Positions 34,151 to 45,891 of a stretch of 64,000 bases of DNA are shown one piece after another (position 1 is the first letter of the stretch; the number at the start of each line of letters is the position of its first letter). The notes beneath the pieces were generated by a model. That model did no database searches. It was not told the origin of the DNA and saw only the letters and a list, made by a program, of their open reading frames with translations. Source of the stretch: Notolepis coatsorum (lineage: Eukaryota > Chordata > Actinopteri > Aulopiformes > Paralepididae); the NCBI GenBank assembly GCA_963971535.1, contig OZ020599.1, positions 99,599,713 through 99,663,712 on the forward strand, read 5' to 3'. A program made the translations under genes and the position numbers.

Positions 34151-34719
34151 TAACATGCGTTCATATCTAATAGTCTTTAGATGACTAAATATAGATGAAT
34201 ACTCGTGGAATTTGATATATATACTCTAAAATAAGTATTATTTCACATCACCTACCTTTCGACATCAAAATCCGACTGGGCTTTGAGTAAAGCCCCAGAA
34301 TGCCACGCAAAAGGGGGCGTGACCGAATTTGGATAGGTTGGTTCTGAGTGGACGATAATGGCTTACGTTCCGTTATATGTGGAATAACGTTCTAATTACA
34401 TTTTCCTGAAGTCATTTTGAAATTTCAGAAACCGTGTACTTTTAGGAAAAGTCATTGAGTGACAGAGCTGGAGCTCGACCGAGTGACGAGGATACATTTA
34501 TTGAAAATGCCTAGGGGTCATTTGACCCCTTGTCGGCTGTGCTAGTGTTAAGCCCCGGCCATATTTTCAGAAAATCTGCCTAAAAGTACATACCTAAGTA
34601 AATGGAAGATTGCTCCACTTCTACAAGGTCCATTTGCTTGACCATAGGGACATCTATGGACCTCAAGGAATGTATTCCCAGTGTCGGAAATTTGTGTCCA
34701 TTACCATGCTTGAGTAAAT

Positions 34720-35100
34720 TGCACATTGCACCAGTTCAGCACCTTCTTGAGATCAAGTGTACAAAAGATCTAAAAAAATTAATAAAGGGCAGATGATTTA
34801 CATGGGTTTTTGTAGCAAGTACTTAATTTTGCCATTTCTGAATATAGAATATAGAATATCAGGCATTTAAATTACATTATTATGGCCAAGTCATACATAC
34901 GGATCTATGGATCGGACCAAATCTCCTCTTTCCAGTTTCAATCTGGATCTAGATGTTCACAGAAAGGTAAAGAAACAAACTATGTTCTATTTTATGGCAA
35001 TAACGTTCAGGTTTGTTCGACCCTTGAGATATAATCACAAAAAACAACGTTTCCGACTCAATGTGTGGAGACTTCTATAAACTCATATTTAGCTAATAAC
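34720..35100 (+). repeat. Dispersed repeat, direct copy at 37900-38400
   Basis: Shared blocks CAGCACCTTCTTGAGATCA, TTAATAAAGGGC.GATGATTTAC, GGACCAAATCTCCTCTTTCC and CACAGAAAGGTAAAGAAACA in the same order. Confidence 0.75.
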
Positions 35101-35618
35101 ACTTCAAATCATTGGTAAACAAACGTAGTGCTGAAAATATACGCTTTGACTGCTGTTTTGATAGGGTTAGGGTCTTTACTCTTTGCTACATTTGAAAAAA
35201 ATAATGCTACTGTGGTGACTCACTTATCACGCACAATGGTTACATACATTCACTGGACTTTAGGAGTGGAGTGAGGGCTCTTTTAAGACTCGGGATTCTG
35301 GGAAACGGGGGGTGTGTGTTATTGTGTACATAATAATGTCAGCTGTCAGCTGGCTGCTGTCACTACTACTACTAACGTCAACGTCTTTGCACTGAGTATG
35401 TAAATGTATGTTGGGAAGTAAAGGAAATAACTCGACCACCATCTGCTGTTTCATCCTTCTTGCACTCCCACACAACATTAATTAATACTAGGGCTGTCTT
35501 AAAAGCTTCGAAGCTTCATTCGATGGGCATGGGATTCGAATGGGAAAATAAAATTAGAATATATAATTTTATTTTTTTTATGATTTCTTTTTTGCAAAAT
35601 CAACTCTGCCTCTCGTTG
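35101..35618. other. Intronic stretch, nothing recognised
   Basis: No convincing feature. A short CACTACTACTACTAACG repeat lies near 35362. Confidence 0.3.
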
Positions 35619-35755
35619 TTAACCCTTTCTCCGCCGATGACGTGTTTACACGTCTTTCCTCGCCATGCGTAATCTGCCAATGACGGGTTACGGCGTCTTT
35701 GAGATCAATATTTCATATTTTCGTCATGGTATTCACATTTCACCCACGGAGTCTT

Positions 35756-36600
35756 TGCTGGCCTCTACTTCCTAAGGAAGTTCCAAGTCAGTCAGAAGAT
35801 CCTTAAGAACTTCTACTCATGTACAGTAGAGAGCATCCTGACTGGCAACATCACCTCCTGGTTTGGGAATAGCACTGCACAAGACCAAAGCAGACTACAA
35901 AGAGTGACACGTTCAGCCGAACACACAATTGGAGGGGGGCTCCCCACCCTCCAGAACATTTACAACAAGCGGTGCAGGGGCAAGGCTAAGAGAATCATTA
36001 AGGACTCCAGCCACCCGAACAACTGCCTCTTTGAACTGCTGCGGTCAGGCAAGCGATACCAGAGTCTCAAGGCGAGCACAGAAAGACTCAGAAGAAGCTT
36101 CTATCCCCAGGCCATCAGGCTGCTCAACGAACAATGAACACTACACAACAACCATCAAACGCACATAGCACACACATCCACACGCACACACTCACTTTAA
36201 ACAAACACTGTAGCACCAACTCCCCACACTTTATATTTATTGATAAAGGATTTGCACTACAACTCGTACACCTTACTGTAAATTGTACCTAAATTGTACC
36301 TCATCCCATTTCTGCTTTGCACTATATAGTATTGTATATTAGTACACTGCATAGGATATTGTATATTATATGGTAACTCAGTTATGTCTATTCTGCATCG
36401 AACATTGTACATATGTCTATACTGAACATTGTGACCTCATTTTCTACTCCTAATTTACATGCTATACTATGTTATTTGATACTTATCTTGTCTAGCACAG
36501 TCTCTGGAGCGTAACAGTAAGAAGCATTTTGTATAAAAGTATTCTGTACTTCTGTATGACAACTATTAAAGAAACTTGAACTTGAAACTTGAAACTCAAG
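35756..36600 (+). pseudogene. Rex1-like LINE, 3' part (5' truncated)
   Basis: Frames encode FYSCTVESILTGNITSWFGN and then IYNKRCRGKAKRIIKDSSHP, ending with RSFYPQAIRLLNEQ and a stop at 36135. A 460-bp noncoding tail follows, ending in ACTTGAA repeats. Same family as 38905-40045. Confidence 0.8.
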
Positions 36601-37300
36601 TCCAAGTCAAGTCACACTCCTGAAAATCAGTCCAGGACTCGAGTACTACAACACTCACGTCCTGGACTGAGCCATGATGCTTGGACCCCTGCTAATTTTT
36701 TTCGAAAAACGCTTGCCTTCCCTGTCTGCCCCACACCCAGGAGAAAAAATCCTTTACAGACTGGGCAGTGTTCCTGGATCCAAAAAGCTCAGCTAATTGA
36801 TTAATTGCTTGTGTTCCCCATGTGACATCACAAATGGCAATGATTCTGAACAGCTTGTTTAGGCCTGTTTAATCTGAAGACTTTGAACCCAGGCCAAATG
36901 GCATCGAGTACCTAGTCATTTCCCCCCGGCACCTAAATAACATTTCAGCCTGCCAAATCCATACAAAGACTAGGCAAAAACCCATTCCCCATACTATGTC
37001 CCCTTTAATACCTTTCCAGTACATTTTCAATTCAATACTTGCACAAGCAGCAATATATTTAATAGTTATGATTAATATGTTGTAGGGAGAAATAATGAGG
37101 AATGAAGCTCCACAGCCATAAGTCATTATTAATGATGACCCGGCATGTCATCCAGAGACCCCCCCCTATCTCCCTGCTCCTCCCTCTGAGTCATGGGCCG
37201 CATACTGTAGAGAAACCTTTCATTTAAATCCACATCCATGACTGACGTAGCAAAGATAATCGTTTCCAAAGGCTTCCCAAATCATAATGAATTGTGACAA
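36600..37300. other. Intronic stretch, nothing recognised
   Basis: No convincing gene or repeat boundary seen. Confidence 0.3.
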
Positions 37301-37309
37301 GTGAAAACC

Positions 37310-37462
37310 TTTCAATAACCCTTTCACTACCACACTACAGAAGGTTGACCCTTTCACTACCACACTACAGAAGATTAACCCTTTCACTACCACACTACAG
37401 AAGGTTAACCCTTTCACTGCCACACTACAGAAGATTAACCATTTCACTACCACACAGAAGGT
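37310..37462 (+). repeat. 30-bp minisatellite, short array
   Basis: Five units of ACCCTTTCACTACCACACTA plus CAGAAG. Same consensus and orientation as 60020-61735 and opposite to 2241-2520. Confidence 0.93.
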
Positions 37463-37899
37463 CATGTCAGTAACAGATTTCTAACCCAAATGGCCGTTGT
37501 GGTGTCTCCACTTCGAGCAGTGGATTTGACTCTGCCAGACTGGTTGAAGTCAGAGTGAGGGCCGACTCCAGGAATCATGCACCGCTATCTGAAGTGGAGG
37601 CTCAACAAAATAGTATTTGTTGTTATGTTATGTTAGCAATTCAATCACCTCTTAAAAGGGCTGTAAGTGGTATTTTCTGTTTGAAGATAAGTGGATAAAT
37701 AATATCTCTACACTCTGACAGCCATCACTGATATAGAGTGTTTGGTCAGTAAACAGTCCCTCCCGCTCTGCAGTAAACACAAAATAGATATACTTACTGG
37801 TATCCCTTTTCCACTTTATCCAATCAGGAGAGAGAACTCCACACTAATAGTATATATTTTTTTCATCTTTGACGGTGAATAACACCATGCTACACATTG

Positions 37900-38410
37900 A
37901 CCAGACATGAAAAATTGGCCACTGAGCTCATGCAGCACCTTCTTGAGATCACGTGTACTAAAAATCTAAGCAAATTAATAAAGGGCTGATGATTTACAGG
38001 GGGTTTTGTAGATACCCAAATTACTTTGGGTAATTGAAAAGCGCTATACAAAATAAATGAATTATTATTATTATTTATACAGTACTGCATTTTGCCATGC
38101 GGACCCATGCAATTTGAAATATGAATATAGAATATCAGGCCTATAAATGACCTTTTTATGGCCATCTATGGATCGGGCCAAATCTCCTCTTTCCAATGGC
38201 AGAGTTAAATCTGGATTTAGTACCACAAGGCACCCGTTACAGGTTACTTTTGTATAATGTCCATAGCTCCGCCATTTTTCACCAGATTGCGACGTGTTTT
38301 TCTTTCTAGACTTTCACAGAAAGGTAAAGAAACAATAATATGTTGTATTTTATCGCAATAACGGTTTGTTTGACATGTGAGATATAATCACGAAAATAAT
38401 GCCAATCATT
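37900..38410 (+). repeat. Dispersed repeat, direct copy of 34720-35100
   Basis: Longer copy, with an inserted GAAAAGCGCTATACAAAATA plus ATT microsatellite. A TTAACCCTTTCTCTGCC end follows at 38557. Confidence 0.7.
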
Positions 38411-38904
38411 CATTCAGATCAGCCGGCTTTAGCTTTGACAGCGGCTGGTGTGAGCTGGGTAGTGTAGTTTTATGAAATGTCGACGTCCATCAACAAGCCA
38501 GTGTGTGGGGGGAGTCAACTACACATAGAGAGATCCTGTATGTCCACGTTGCTACTTTAACCCTTTCTCTGCCACGCTTATGTACATCCTTATACCATCC
38601 TCTGCCAGCTCTATTTGTTAAATTGACATTACTATGGCCCATTCAACGTCAATTATCTATCGTTTAGGAAGTAGCAACGTTCTACTTTTTCATTCACATA
38701 TTCATACTAAAATACGGTCTAAAGTATAAATATGTTTTTATCGTTTTCTGCAGCATTCTGCAGAACGTGATTTATAGCCCTAAATGCATTATATTGATGA
38801 TCAAATACAGTTTGATAGCGATCGGCGCCAGATAAAAAATTTCAAATGGACGTGCTTCTAGAAGTTACTACTCATCATCTGATGTTGACCGTATGGGGGG
38901 GTGT

Positions 38905-40062
38905 CAAGTCAAGTCAAGTCAAGTCAAGTCAAGAGTTTTAATTGTCACGGCATACAGGTATACAATGAAATGCGGCTGGTCTTGCCCGCGACGATGTGCA
39001 ATACAGTGGTACAACATATAATAGAATCCAATAAAAATACAGTGGTACAGCATATAATAGAATCCAATAAAAACAACAGTGCAATAAACAGGTAACATGG
39101 TGTGCCATCTCGATATCTGTACATAGTATTTACAGAGCATATAGGACATGCTAGGTAGCTTTAGTAGTGCAATACACTGTTCCTGTTGTTTTACTAATTT
39201 AAAGTGGCCTTTCCTCTGGCCATAAGTGTGCGTGTGTGCGGCATGAGTGTTAAAGTGGCTGCTAGTGTGTGAGCGTGCTCAGCGTGCGTGTCGTGTGTGT
39301 GCTTGTGTGTGCTTGTGTGTGGATAGTTCAGTTTCTGTGTCTCTCAATGTTCATTGTTCAAGGCTCTGATGGCCTGGGGGAAGAAGCTTAGCCTAAGCCT
39401 CTCCGTCCTAGTAGCTGGGGTTCGCAGGCGTCTGCCTGACCTCAGCAGCTGGAACAGGCTGTTATTGGGGTGGTGGGGGTCTTTCATTATCCTGCAGGCT
39501 CTGGATTTGCACCTCTTGTTGTATAGAGCCTGCAGGGGAGGTAGCGCAATACCCGTGGTACGCTCGGCTGAGCGCACCACTCTCTGTAGGGCCTTCTTGT
39601 CCTGTGCCGTGCTGTTCCCATACCAGGCAGTGATGTTTCCGGTCAAGATGCTCTCTACAGCTCCTGAGTAGAAGGACTGGAGTATCTTCCCCGATACTCT
39701 GAACTTCCTTAACTGTCTCAGGTGGTAGAGGCGCTGCTTCGCTTTCTTTACTACTGTGTCTATGTGTGTTGACCATGTCAGATCCTCTGAGATGTGGACC
39801 CCCAGGTACTTGAAGCTGCTCACCCTGTCCACGGTAGCCCCGTTGATCATCAGTGGTGGGTGTGTCTCCTGCTGTCCTCTCCTATAATCCACGATCAGCT
39901 CCTTGGTTTTACCAATGTTCAGGAGCAGGCTGTTGTCCTGGCACCAACGTTCCAGTACCTCAACCTCCTCCCGGTAGGCCTTCTCGTCGTTTATAATTCC
40001 GTGGCCAACGTTAGATGATTCATGTAGTGTGGGTGATATGATCATCAGAGCAGTTTGTATCG
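38905..40062 (-). mobile_element. Rex1-like LINE, 3' part
   Basis: Minus-strand element: ORF2 C-terminal half (39344-40045), about 440 bp of 3' sequence (TTTTAATTGTCACGGCATAC on the plus strand), and a TCAAG pentanucleotide tail at 38905-38933. 5' truncated. Confidence 0.8.
39344..40045 (-). pseudogene. Rex1-like LINE ORF2 C-terminal half
   Basis: 233 open residues covering the RT thumb and C-terminus: LNIGKTKELIVDYRRGQQET, SSFKYLGVHISEDLTWSTHI, ESILTGNITAWYGNSTAQD, ALYNKRCKSRACRIMKDPHH and the end SFFPQAIRALNNEH. The catalytic palm is missing through 5' truncation. No internal stops, so the insertion is fairly young. Confidence 0.85.
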
Positions 40063-40698
40063 AACACGGTCATAATAAACGCTGAAACTTACCCCAGTCT
40101 CCTCGGGCCGTTGGGCGATGAGCGTGGAGCAAAAAGATTGCTATTATAATAATAATAATAATAACTTTATTTGTATAGCACTTTTCATACAGAGGTTGCA
40201 GTTCAAAGTGCTTCACAACAGTAAAGAATACAGGCATAAGCGGGCATAAAAAAGATAGACAGGTAGCAAGGTATGGCAAATCACAGTGTTTCACATTAGG
40301 ATCTAGCATCCCAATAGGCTCTCCGCTTACAGTTTTCAATAATACAAATAATAAAAATAGTTTAAAATGATTCAGTTTAAAAATTGTCTAAAAATTATAA
40401 AATAGAACGGACATAATAAATACAGGCATGAGCGAGTATAGCAAGGTATGGTAAATCACAGTGTTTCACATTAGGATCTAGCATCCTAATAGGCTCTCTA
40501 TTCAGTAATACAAATAATCACAGTGTTTCACATTTGGAAAAATAGTCATCAGTAAGAAGTAAAAAGTGCGATAACCGACACATGAATTTGATAGGCAGTG
40601 TATAAGAGTAGGCAGGGTAAGAATAGTGCAGGTAAGTACAAGTTGTGTCAGGATATCCCTGATGTTTCCTCTTGCCACTAGGTGGTAGCAGATATCTA

Positions 40699-42003
40699 TC
40701 AGTGAAATGCCTGAGCAAAGAGATAGGTTTTAAGCTGTCTTTTAAAGATGTCTAGCGAGTTGGCTTCTCTCATGTTTTGGGGTAGTTTGTTCCATAGTTT
40801 TGGTGCATAGTTGATAAAAGCTGCATTACCAATCCTCTTTTGACTGCTTCTGGGAGCCTCTAGTAGTCCAGCAGCTGATGATCGCAGTGTTCTTGCTGGT
40901 GTGTAATTTATTCGAGTGTTGGCGATGTAGCTAGGTCCCTGTCCATTTAGAGCTTTGTATGTAAGGAGAAGGACCTTAAAGTCAATTCTAAATGTTACAG
41001 GAAGCCAGTGTAAAGCAGCTAAGACTGGACTAATGTGCTCTCTCCTTTTGGTTCTAGTTAGCAGTCGGGCTGCAGAGTTTTGGATTAGCTGAAGCCTCTC
41101 TGTGGTTTTCTTAGGGAGACCTGTGAAAAGTGCATTACAGTAGTCTAACCGGCTAGATATGAATGCATGAATTAGCTTCTCAGCATCGTTCTGATTAATA
41201 AATGGTCGTACTTTTGCTATATTTCTGAGATGGAAGAACGATGTTTTCGTCACTTTGCTAATATGAGAATTGAAGTTCAGTTCTGAATCTATGATAAACC
41301 CGAGACTAGTGACCTCAGATTTGATCCAAGGGGTTAGTCCCCCCAGGTTCTTTATTAATGTTTCTTTTTTAGTTTTGGAGCCGATAATTAGAATTTCAGT
41401 TTTGTTCTCGTTTAGTTTCAGGAAGTTCTTACTCATCCATTTATTTATTGCCAGTAAGCAGTCTGTAATGGAGCTAATCGCGGTATCATTTGGTTCAGCA
41501 GATATGTACAGTTGTGTATCATCCGCATAGCTATGGAAATCTACATTATGTTCTCTGATGATATCACCCAGCGGTAACATGTAAAGGGAGAAGAGTAAAG
41601 GACCTAAGCAACTCCCTTGTGCAACTCCATAGTTGTTGTCGTATATATCAGACATGTGATCTCCTAGTTTAACATAGAATTTCCTCCCTCTGATGTATGT
41701 TTTAAACCAGCCTAGCACATGTTCTGAGAAACCGACATGGTTTTCAAGACGATCGATTAGAATATCGTGATCGATTGTATTAAATGCTGCACTGAGATCT
41801 AGCAGGATAAGGATGGAGATCTTATTCTCGTCAGAGTTTAGTCTGAGGTCACTGATTATTTTGGTGAGGGCAGTTTCAGTGCTATGATATTTTCTGAATC
41901 CCGACTGAAATTCTTCTAAGATGTTGTTTTCTTCAAGAAAGGAATTTATTTGAACTGAAACTATCTTTTCAAGTACTTTACTAATGAATGGTAGGTAGGA
42001 TAT
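40699..42003 (-). pseudogene. L2-like LINE reverse transcriptase, catalytic part
   Basis: From the hAT insertion point at 42003 the frame is open to 40699. It encodes ISYLPFISKVLEKIVS, LLDLSAAFNTIDH (motif A), GVAQGSCLGPLLFSLYM, YADDTQLYIS (catalytic YADD), SRLDYCNALFTGLPKKT, LAALHWLPVTFRIDFKVLLL and the end FKRQLKTYLFAQAFH. The latter blocks are hallmarks of vertebrate L2 elements. Removing 740 bp (hAT plus one target copy) restores the frame to the upstream part. Confidence 0.9.
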
Positions 42004-42735
42004 CAGGCCACGTGAGCGGATCGGCGCGGCCGAGAAATCCGCTCTTCGCTCTTTAAAGCTTGGTCCGCTCCGCTAGTCGCTCATGTTGACCCCGCCCCCA
42101 AGTCGCTCTCCGCTCCCTCACCGCTCACCTTGAATCGAGCGATCCCCGCTCCCCGCGCCAGATCGCTCTGCTTTTTTTTTTCTTCTTTTTTTCTTTTTGG
42201 AGCATGGTGTAAATTAGCTCAAACTACAACAGTCTACATCCCCTGGGCCCCTTAACAATTGTTTGTATTGAGCCGCATTGTAATTGTACCCATTCTGCAA
42301 TGTTAAATAACGTTGTTTATCCATTCACTAGCTCTATTAAGCGATGATAGTTAGCCGAGCCACAATGCTATGGTCGCTGCCATTAACGTTAGCATGTAAG
42401 CTAACAACAACAACAATGGCGTCGATACTTTTCTAACATCCTGTGAGTGACAAAGCCTGAACAGGATATCACAGGTTCACCCTTCTCAATTCTCATTGGT
42501 TGAAAATGGCCTTCATGTTTGTACATCGCCATCTGTTGCTTTGGCATTGTACTACATGTATATTATTACATCAGTGTTAAACCACTGTGTGAGCGGCCCG
42601 GAGTGGATTGGAGCGGAGGAGAACTCTCGCTCCGGACGTCGCGCCGACCCATTTTAAAACCCACTCCTCGCTCACGTCAAAACCGCCCGCTCCGCTCCCC
42701 GCGCCGCTCACGCTCCGATCCGCTCACATGGCCTG
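42004..42735. mobile_element. hAT MITE inserted in L2 ORF2, 732 bp
   Basis: Ends CAGGCCACGTGAGCGGATCG and CAGGCCATGTGAGCGGATCG (reverse complement), one mismatch. Perfect 8-bp target duplication TAGGATAT at 41996-42003 and 42736-42743. Subterminal regions are rich in GAGCGGAGCG-type motifs. Noncoding. Confidence 0.97.
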
Positions 42736-43943
42736 TAGGATATTGGACGATAATTTGCCATTTCATTACTATCCAAGTTAGGTTTTTTTAGTAATGGCTT
42801 TACAACTGCTGTTTTAAAGGCATCTGGGAAAAGACCAGTCCTAAGGGAAGTGTTTATGATATCTAGCACAGGGCTTGAAACACTATTAAACACCCGTTTG
42901 AAGAAGGCTGTAGGTATAGGGTCAATGTCTGAGGTGGAGGAGATACATTCTGAGACAGTTTTGCAGAGTACATCTAATGTGATGCATGTGAAACTTCTCA
43001 TGGTTACATTGCACGGTTTGCCGCAATCAGCTTTATTTCCATCATGAGTAATGCTGGCCCTGATCAAGGTTATTTTGTTGTTAAAGAATAGTGCAAGTTC
43101 TTCACACTTAACCGTTGATGGCTGAGGAGGTGTAGGGGCAGTGTTGAGTAGTACATTAATAGTGGAAAAAAGGATTCTGGAGTTTCCAGCATTTTCTGTA
43201 ATGATTTTAGAGAAGTAATCTTTCCTTGCTAAGCGGATGGTTTTATTATAAACAGTTAAAGCATCTTTGTATATATCACAGCATATGGTGGTTTTAGTTT
43301 TTCTCCATTTTCGCTCCGCTGCACGACATTTCCTTTTTTCTTCGTTGACCGTATTATAGTTCAACCAGGGCAAGGCTCTAGTTTTCTTCTTTTTCATTTT
43401 TAATGGGGCGACAGAATTTAATATAGATGACATTGCATCATTGAGATTTTCTACCATTTCATTTAGAGAGCTGTCATGATTGTGTGGTTCATGTAGTCTG
43501 ATAAGATCAATGAACTTTGATTCAGCCTTGTCGTTTAGGAGTCTCTTTTGAACTATGATTTCTTTTTTTGTTTTAGTAAGGGTTATTTGAGTATAAAAAA
43601 ATATACAGTGATGGTCGGAGAGAGGTAATTCAGTTATTGAGATATTTGTTATGCTTAGCCCAGTTGTTGTTATAACTAAGTCTAGTGTATTCCCAAGCCT
43701 GTGAGTTGCATTTGTTATATGCTGTATTAGGTCAAAGCTATCCAGTAGATTTTTTAGTTCTATAGTTTTGGAGTCTGTTTTCTTATTAAAATGGATGTTC
43801 AAGTCTCCATTTAGGATCACCTTATCATATCCGGTAACACATAGTGAGATCAGTTCAGAGAGCTCCTGTATAAATATTGGTGAGTGTCTAGGCGGGCGGT
43901 ATATTGTGACGAATAGTTGATTCTGTTTTGAGCTCAATGGCAA
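42736..43943 (-). pseudogene. L2-like LINE ORF2: end of endonuclease and start of RT
   Basis: Encodes FVTIYRPPRHSPIFIQELSE, ILNGDLNIHFNKK (catalytic GDLN), LPLSDHHCIFF (catalytic SDH), a linker with LARKDYFSKIITENAGNSRI, and RT entry NEMANYRPISY. Interrupted there by the hAT MITE. The 5' portion of the endonuclease lies in another frame (43888-44295). Confidence 0.85.
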
Positions 43944-44295
43944 GATATTCCATCGACATGAACTCGCCTAGTTCTGTGATTCTAAACAAGAGTTTTGAGG
44001 AGAAGATTGCTGCAACTCCTCCCGCTCTTGTATTTTTTCTGGGTATTTGAAAAAAGTTATAGTCTGGTGGACAAGCTTCTATCATTATTGATGTAGCTGT
44101 GTCATTATTTAGCCATGTCTCTACTAGGCAGATGCAATCTAAGTTATTTTCTTTAATCAGATCATTTACTAAGAATGTTTTATTATTCAGTGATCTGACA
44201 TTTAGGAGGGCTAATTTTATTTGTTGGACTTCTTTAGAGGAGGTCTGCTTTGGCTTGACCTTGATGGCCCTGAGGTTAATAGCAGGTAAACGCAT
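43888..44295 (-). pseudogene. L2-like LINE ORF2: N-terminal endonuclease part
   Basis: Encodes KLALLNVRSLNNKTFLVNDL (catalytic Asn), CICLVETWLNN (catalytic Glu) and GGVAAIFSSKL. It overlaps the next frame near 43930, where a one-base shift separates the halves. Confidence 0.85.
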
Positions 44296-44419
44296 TGATG
44301 GCGTATATTTTTCACCATGCCATTGGCTGGTTATGATTACCGGTATGTTTTGAGAGATGGCATGGCAATTGTGCTATACTGCACCGTACTGACTGTACTG
44401 TGCTTTCGGGGACATTTGA

Positions 44420-45043
44420 TCAGACGAGATGGCCTTGTGTGATATGGGGGGGGGGGGGGGGGGGGACGCCTTGTGCTGCTGCTGCACCTCGTGGCGAGAT
44501 TGTGTCCTTCGTGATTATCTCTAGTACTGGTATGAGTTTGATATTCGTGGAGGCCATTAAGGCATGACGCATGTTTGCTGCTAGAAACCTCGAACCTAAG
44601 CGATTTGGGAAGAAGCCATTTCTTTGAAAACTTTCTGGGTTATTCCAGAAAACATTGAAGTTGTTAATGAATTTCAGGCCGTGTATAAGACATGCAGACC
44701 CTAACCATGAATTAAAATGTAGGAGTCGACTAAAGGCTTCTTGTCCTCTGCGAAAGCATGCAATTGGTCCACTGATGGACACATCAGTGTCTATGTACAC
44801 AGACTGATGTTTGTCTAGTGTGTTCATTAAAGGTGTGAAATCGGCTTTCAAAGTCTCTGTGCCAGTCTTCTTTCGCAGGATGTCAAACGATCCAGAGTGA
44901 ATGACAATTTTTGTTATGCCCGGTCTGATTAGTGTTGGAAGTATTTCGGCCAGCTCTTTCACAGATGTGTTGTCTAGACAGATATGTTCTGTGTTTGCCA
45001 TCTCCACATACCTTGTTGTGGAATCTCCAATCAGTATGCAGTC
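44420..45043 (-). pseudogene. L2-like LINE ORF1: esterase domain
   Basis: Begins with ILIGDSTTRYVEM (the GDS block of SGNH esterases, just outside the Met-initiated frame) and continues with GITKIVIHSGSFDIL, DVSISGPIACFRRGQEAFSR, NFNVFWNNPE and NGFFPNRLGSRFLAANMRH. Esterase-type ORF1 is known in CR1/L2 LINEs. A frameshift at about 45031-45043 separates it from the N-terminal part. Confidence 0.75.
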
Positions 45044-45891
45044 TGTTTTCTGTGTGAGGTTAGCATTTTTCTTTCCAACAGTTTTGGGGCCGTTTGTTTT
45101 TGGGCTAGGCCTAGCCTGCCGGTTCTTACCACAGTCCTGGGGCCTTGGTGAAGCCTCGCTAGCCTTCTCAATAGCCGCATGTTAACGCTGGTCCCGTACC
45201 TTCGGCGTTGGCTACCACAACGTTCTCCTTGGCGCATGGTAGTCTCTTCGCTGTTAGCCGTTAGCTCAGTCTGGGTCGTGTTTGCTAGCCGTGTCGCGCG
45301 TGGCTCTGTTTTCCTCGTCGTCTCGTCGTTAGCGTGTGCTCCGATGTGCCGGCTGTTAGCTTCGCTAGCATTAGCGTGAGCTCCGGCATACAAGCTGTTT
45401 GCTTCGCTAGTGTTAGCGTGAGCTCCGGTATTCCTGCTATTAGCATCGTTAGCGTGAGCTCCGTTCCGCTCGCTGTTTGCTTCGCTAGCGTCGTTAGCCA
45501 CGCTTCTATGTCTCTTTGCTTTTGGTGTTGATATGCGTGTTTCCGAGAGTAGGTTGAAACTATTTACTGGCGGTACCGGGGGCGAGGTAATAGTCGTGTT
45601 TCTGGTTCGTTTATTTCTCCTTTTATCCTTGACGGTGGTCCACTGCTTTGGTCTAGCTCCTTGCTTGTGCCAGGGACCGTCTTTTGGGTGGTGCTGTTCT
45701 GTAACTCGCCTAGGCCAGGTCTCAATCATGGTAGCATTGGCTATATTTGTAGTAGCTTCAAAAATAGAGTCAATGAGTCGCTCATCCTGTTGGATTTGGT
45801 GCAGGATAGTAACTCGAGCCTCCAGCTCTACAATCCTTTTACTCATCCTCATGCAGCTAGTACATTCTGTGGGAGAGCCGAGTCCCGGCAT
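45031..45891 (-). pseudogene. L2-like LINE ORF1: N-terminal part
   Basis: 286 residues starting MPGLGSPTECTSCMRMSKRI. It has a short coiled-coil-like stretch (IVELEARVTILHQIQQDERL), a basic region and an internal 14-residue repeat (SEANS....GAHAN, about four copies, near 45335-45480). It ends in a TGA caused by the frameshift before the GDS block. Confidence 0.75.

Larger units (their letters stand above)
31982..34547. mobile_element. piggyBac-type TTAA element, 2.57 kb, non-autonomous
   Basis: Flanked by TTAA (31978-31981 and 34548-34551). Ends CACTAGAACAGCC and CACTAGCACAGCC (reverse complement) match at 12 of 13 positions, each followed inward by a GGGGTCA...TGACCCC palindrome. No transposase. 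The interior holds a LINE fragment (32286-32895), hAT ends (33252-33300 with AGGGCTGTCCCCGACTA, and 33540-33612 with TTGGCCACCCCTG) and the inverted copy of the 14640 repeat. Confidence 0.75.
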
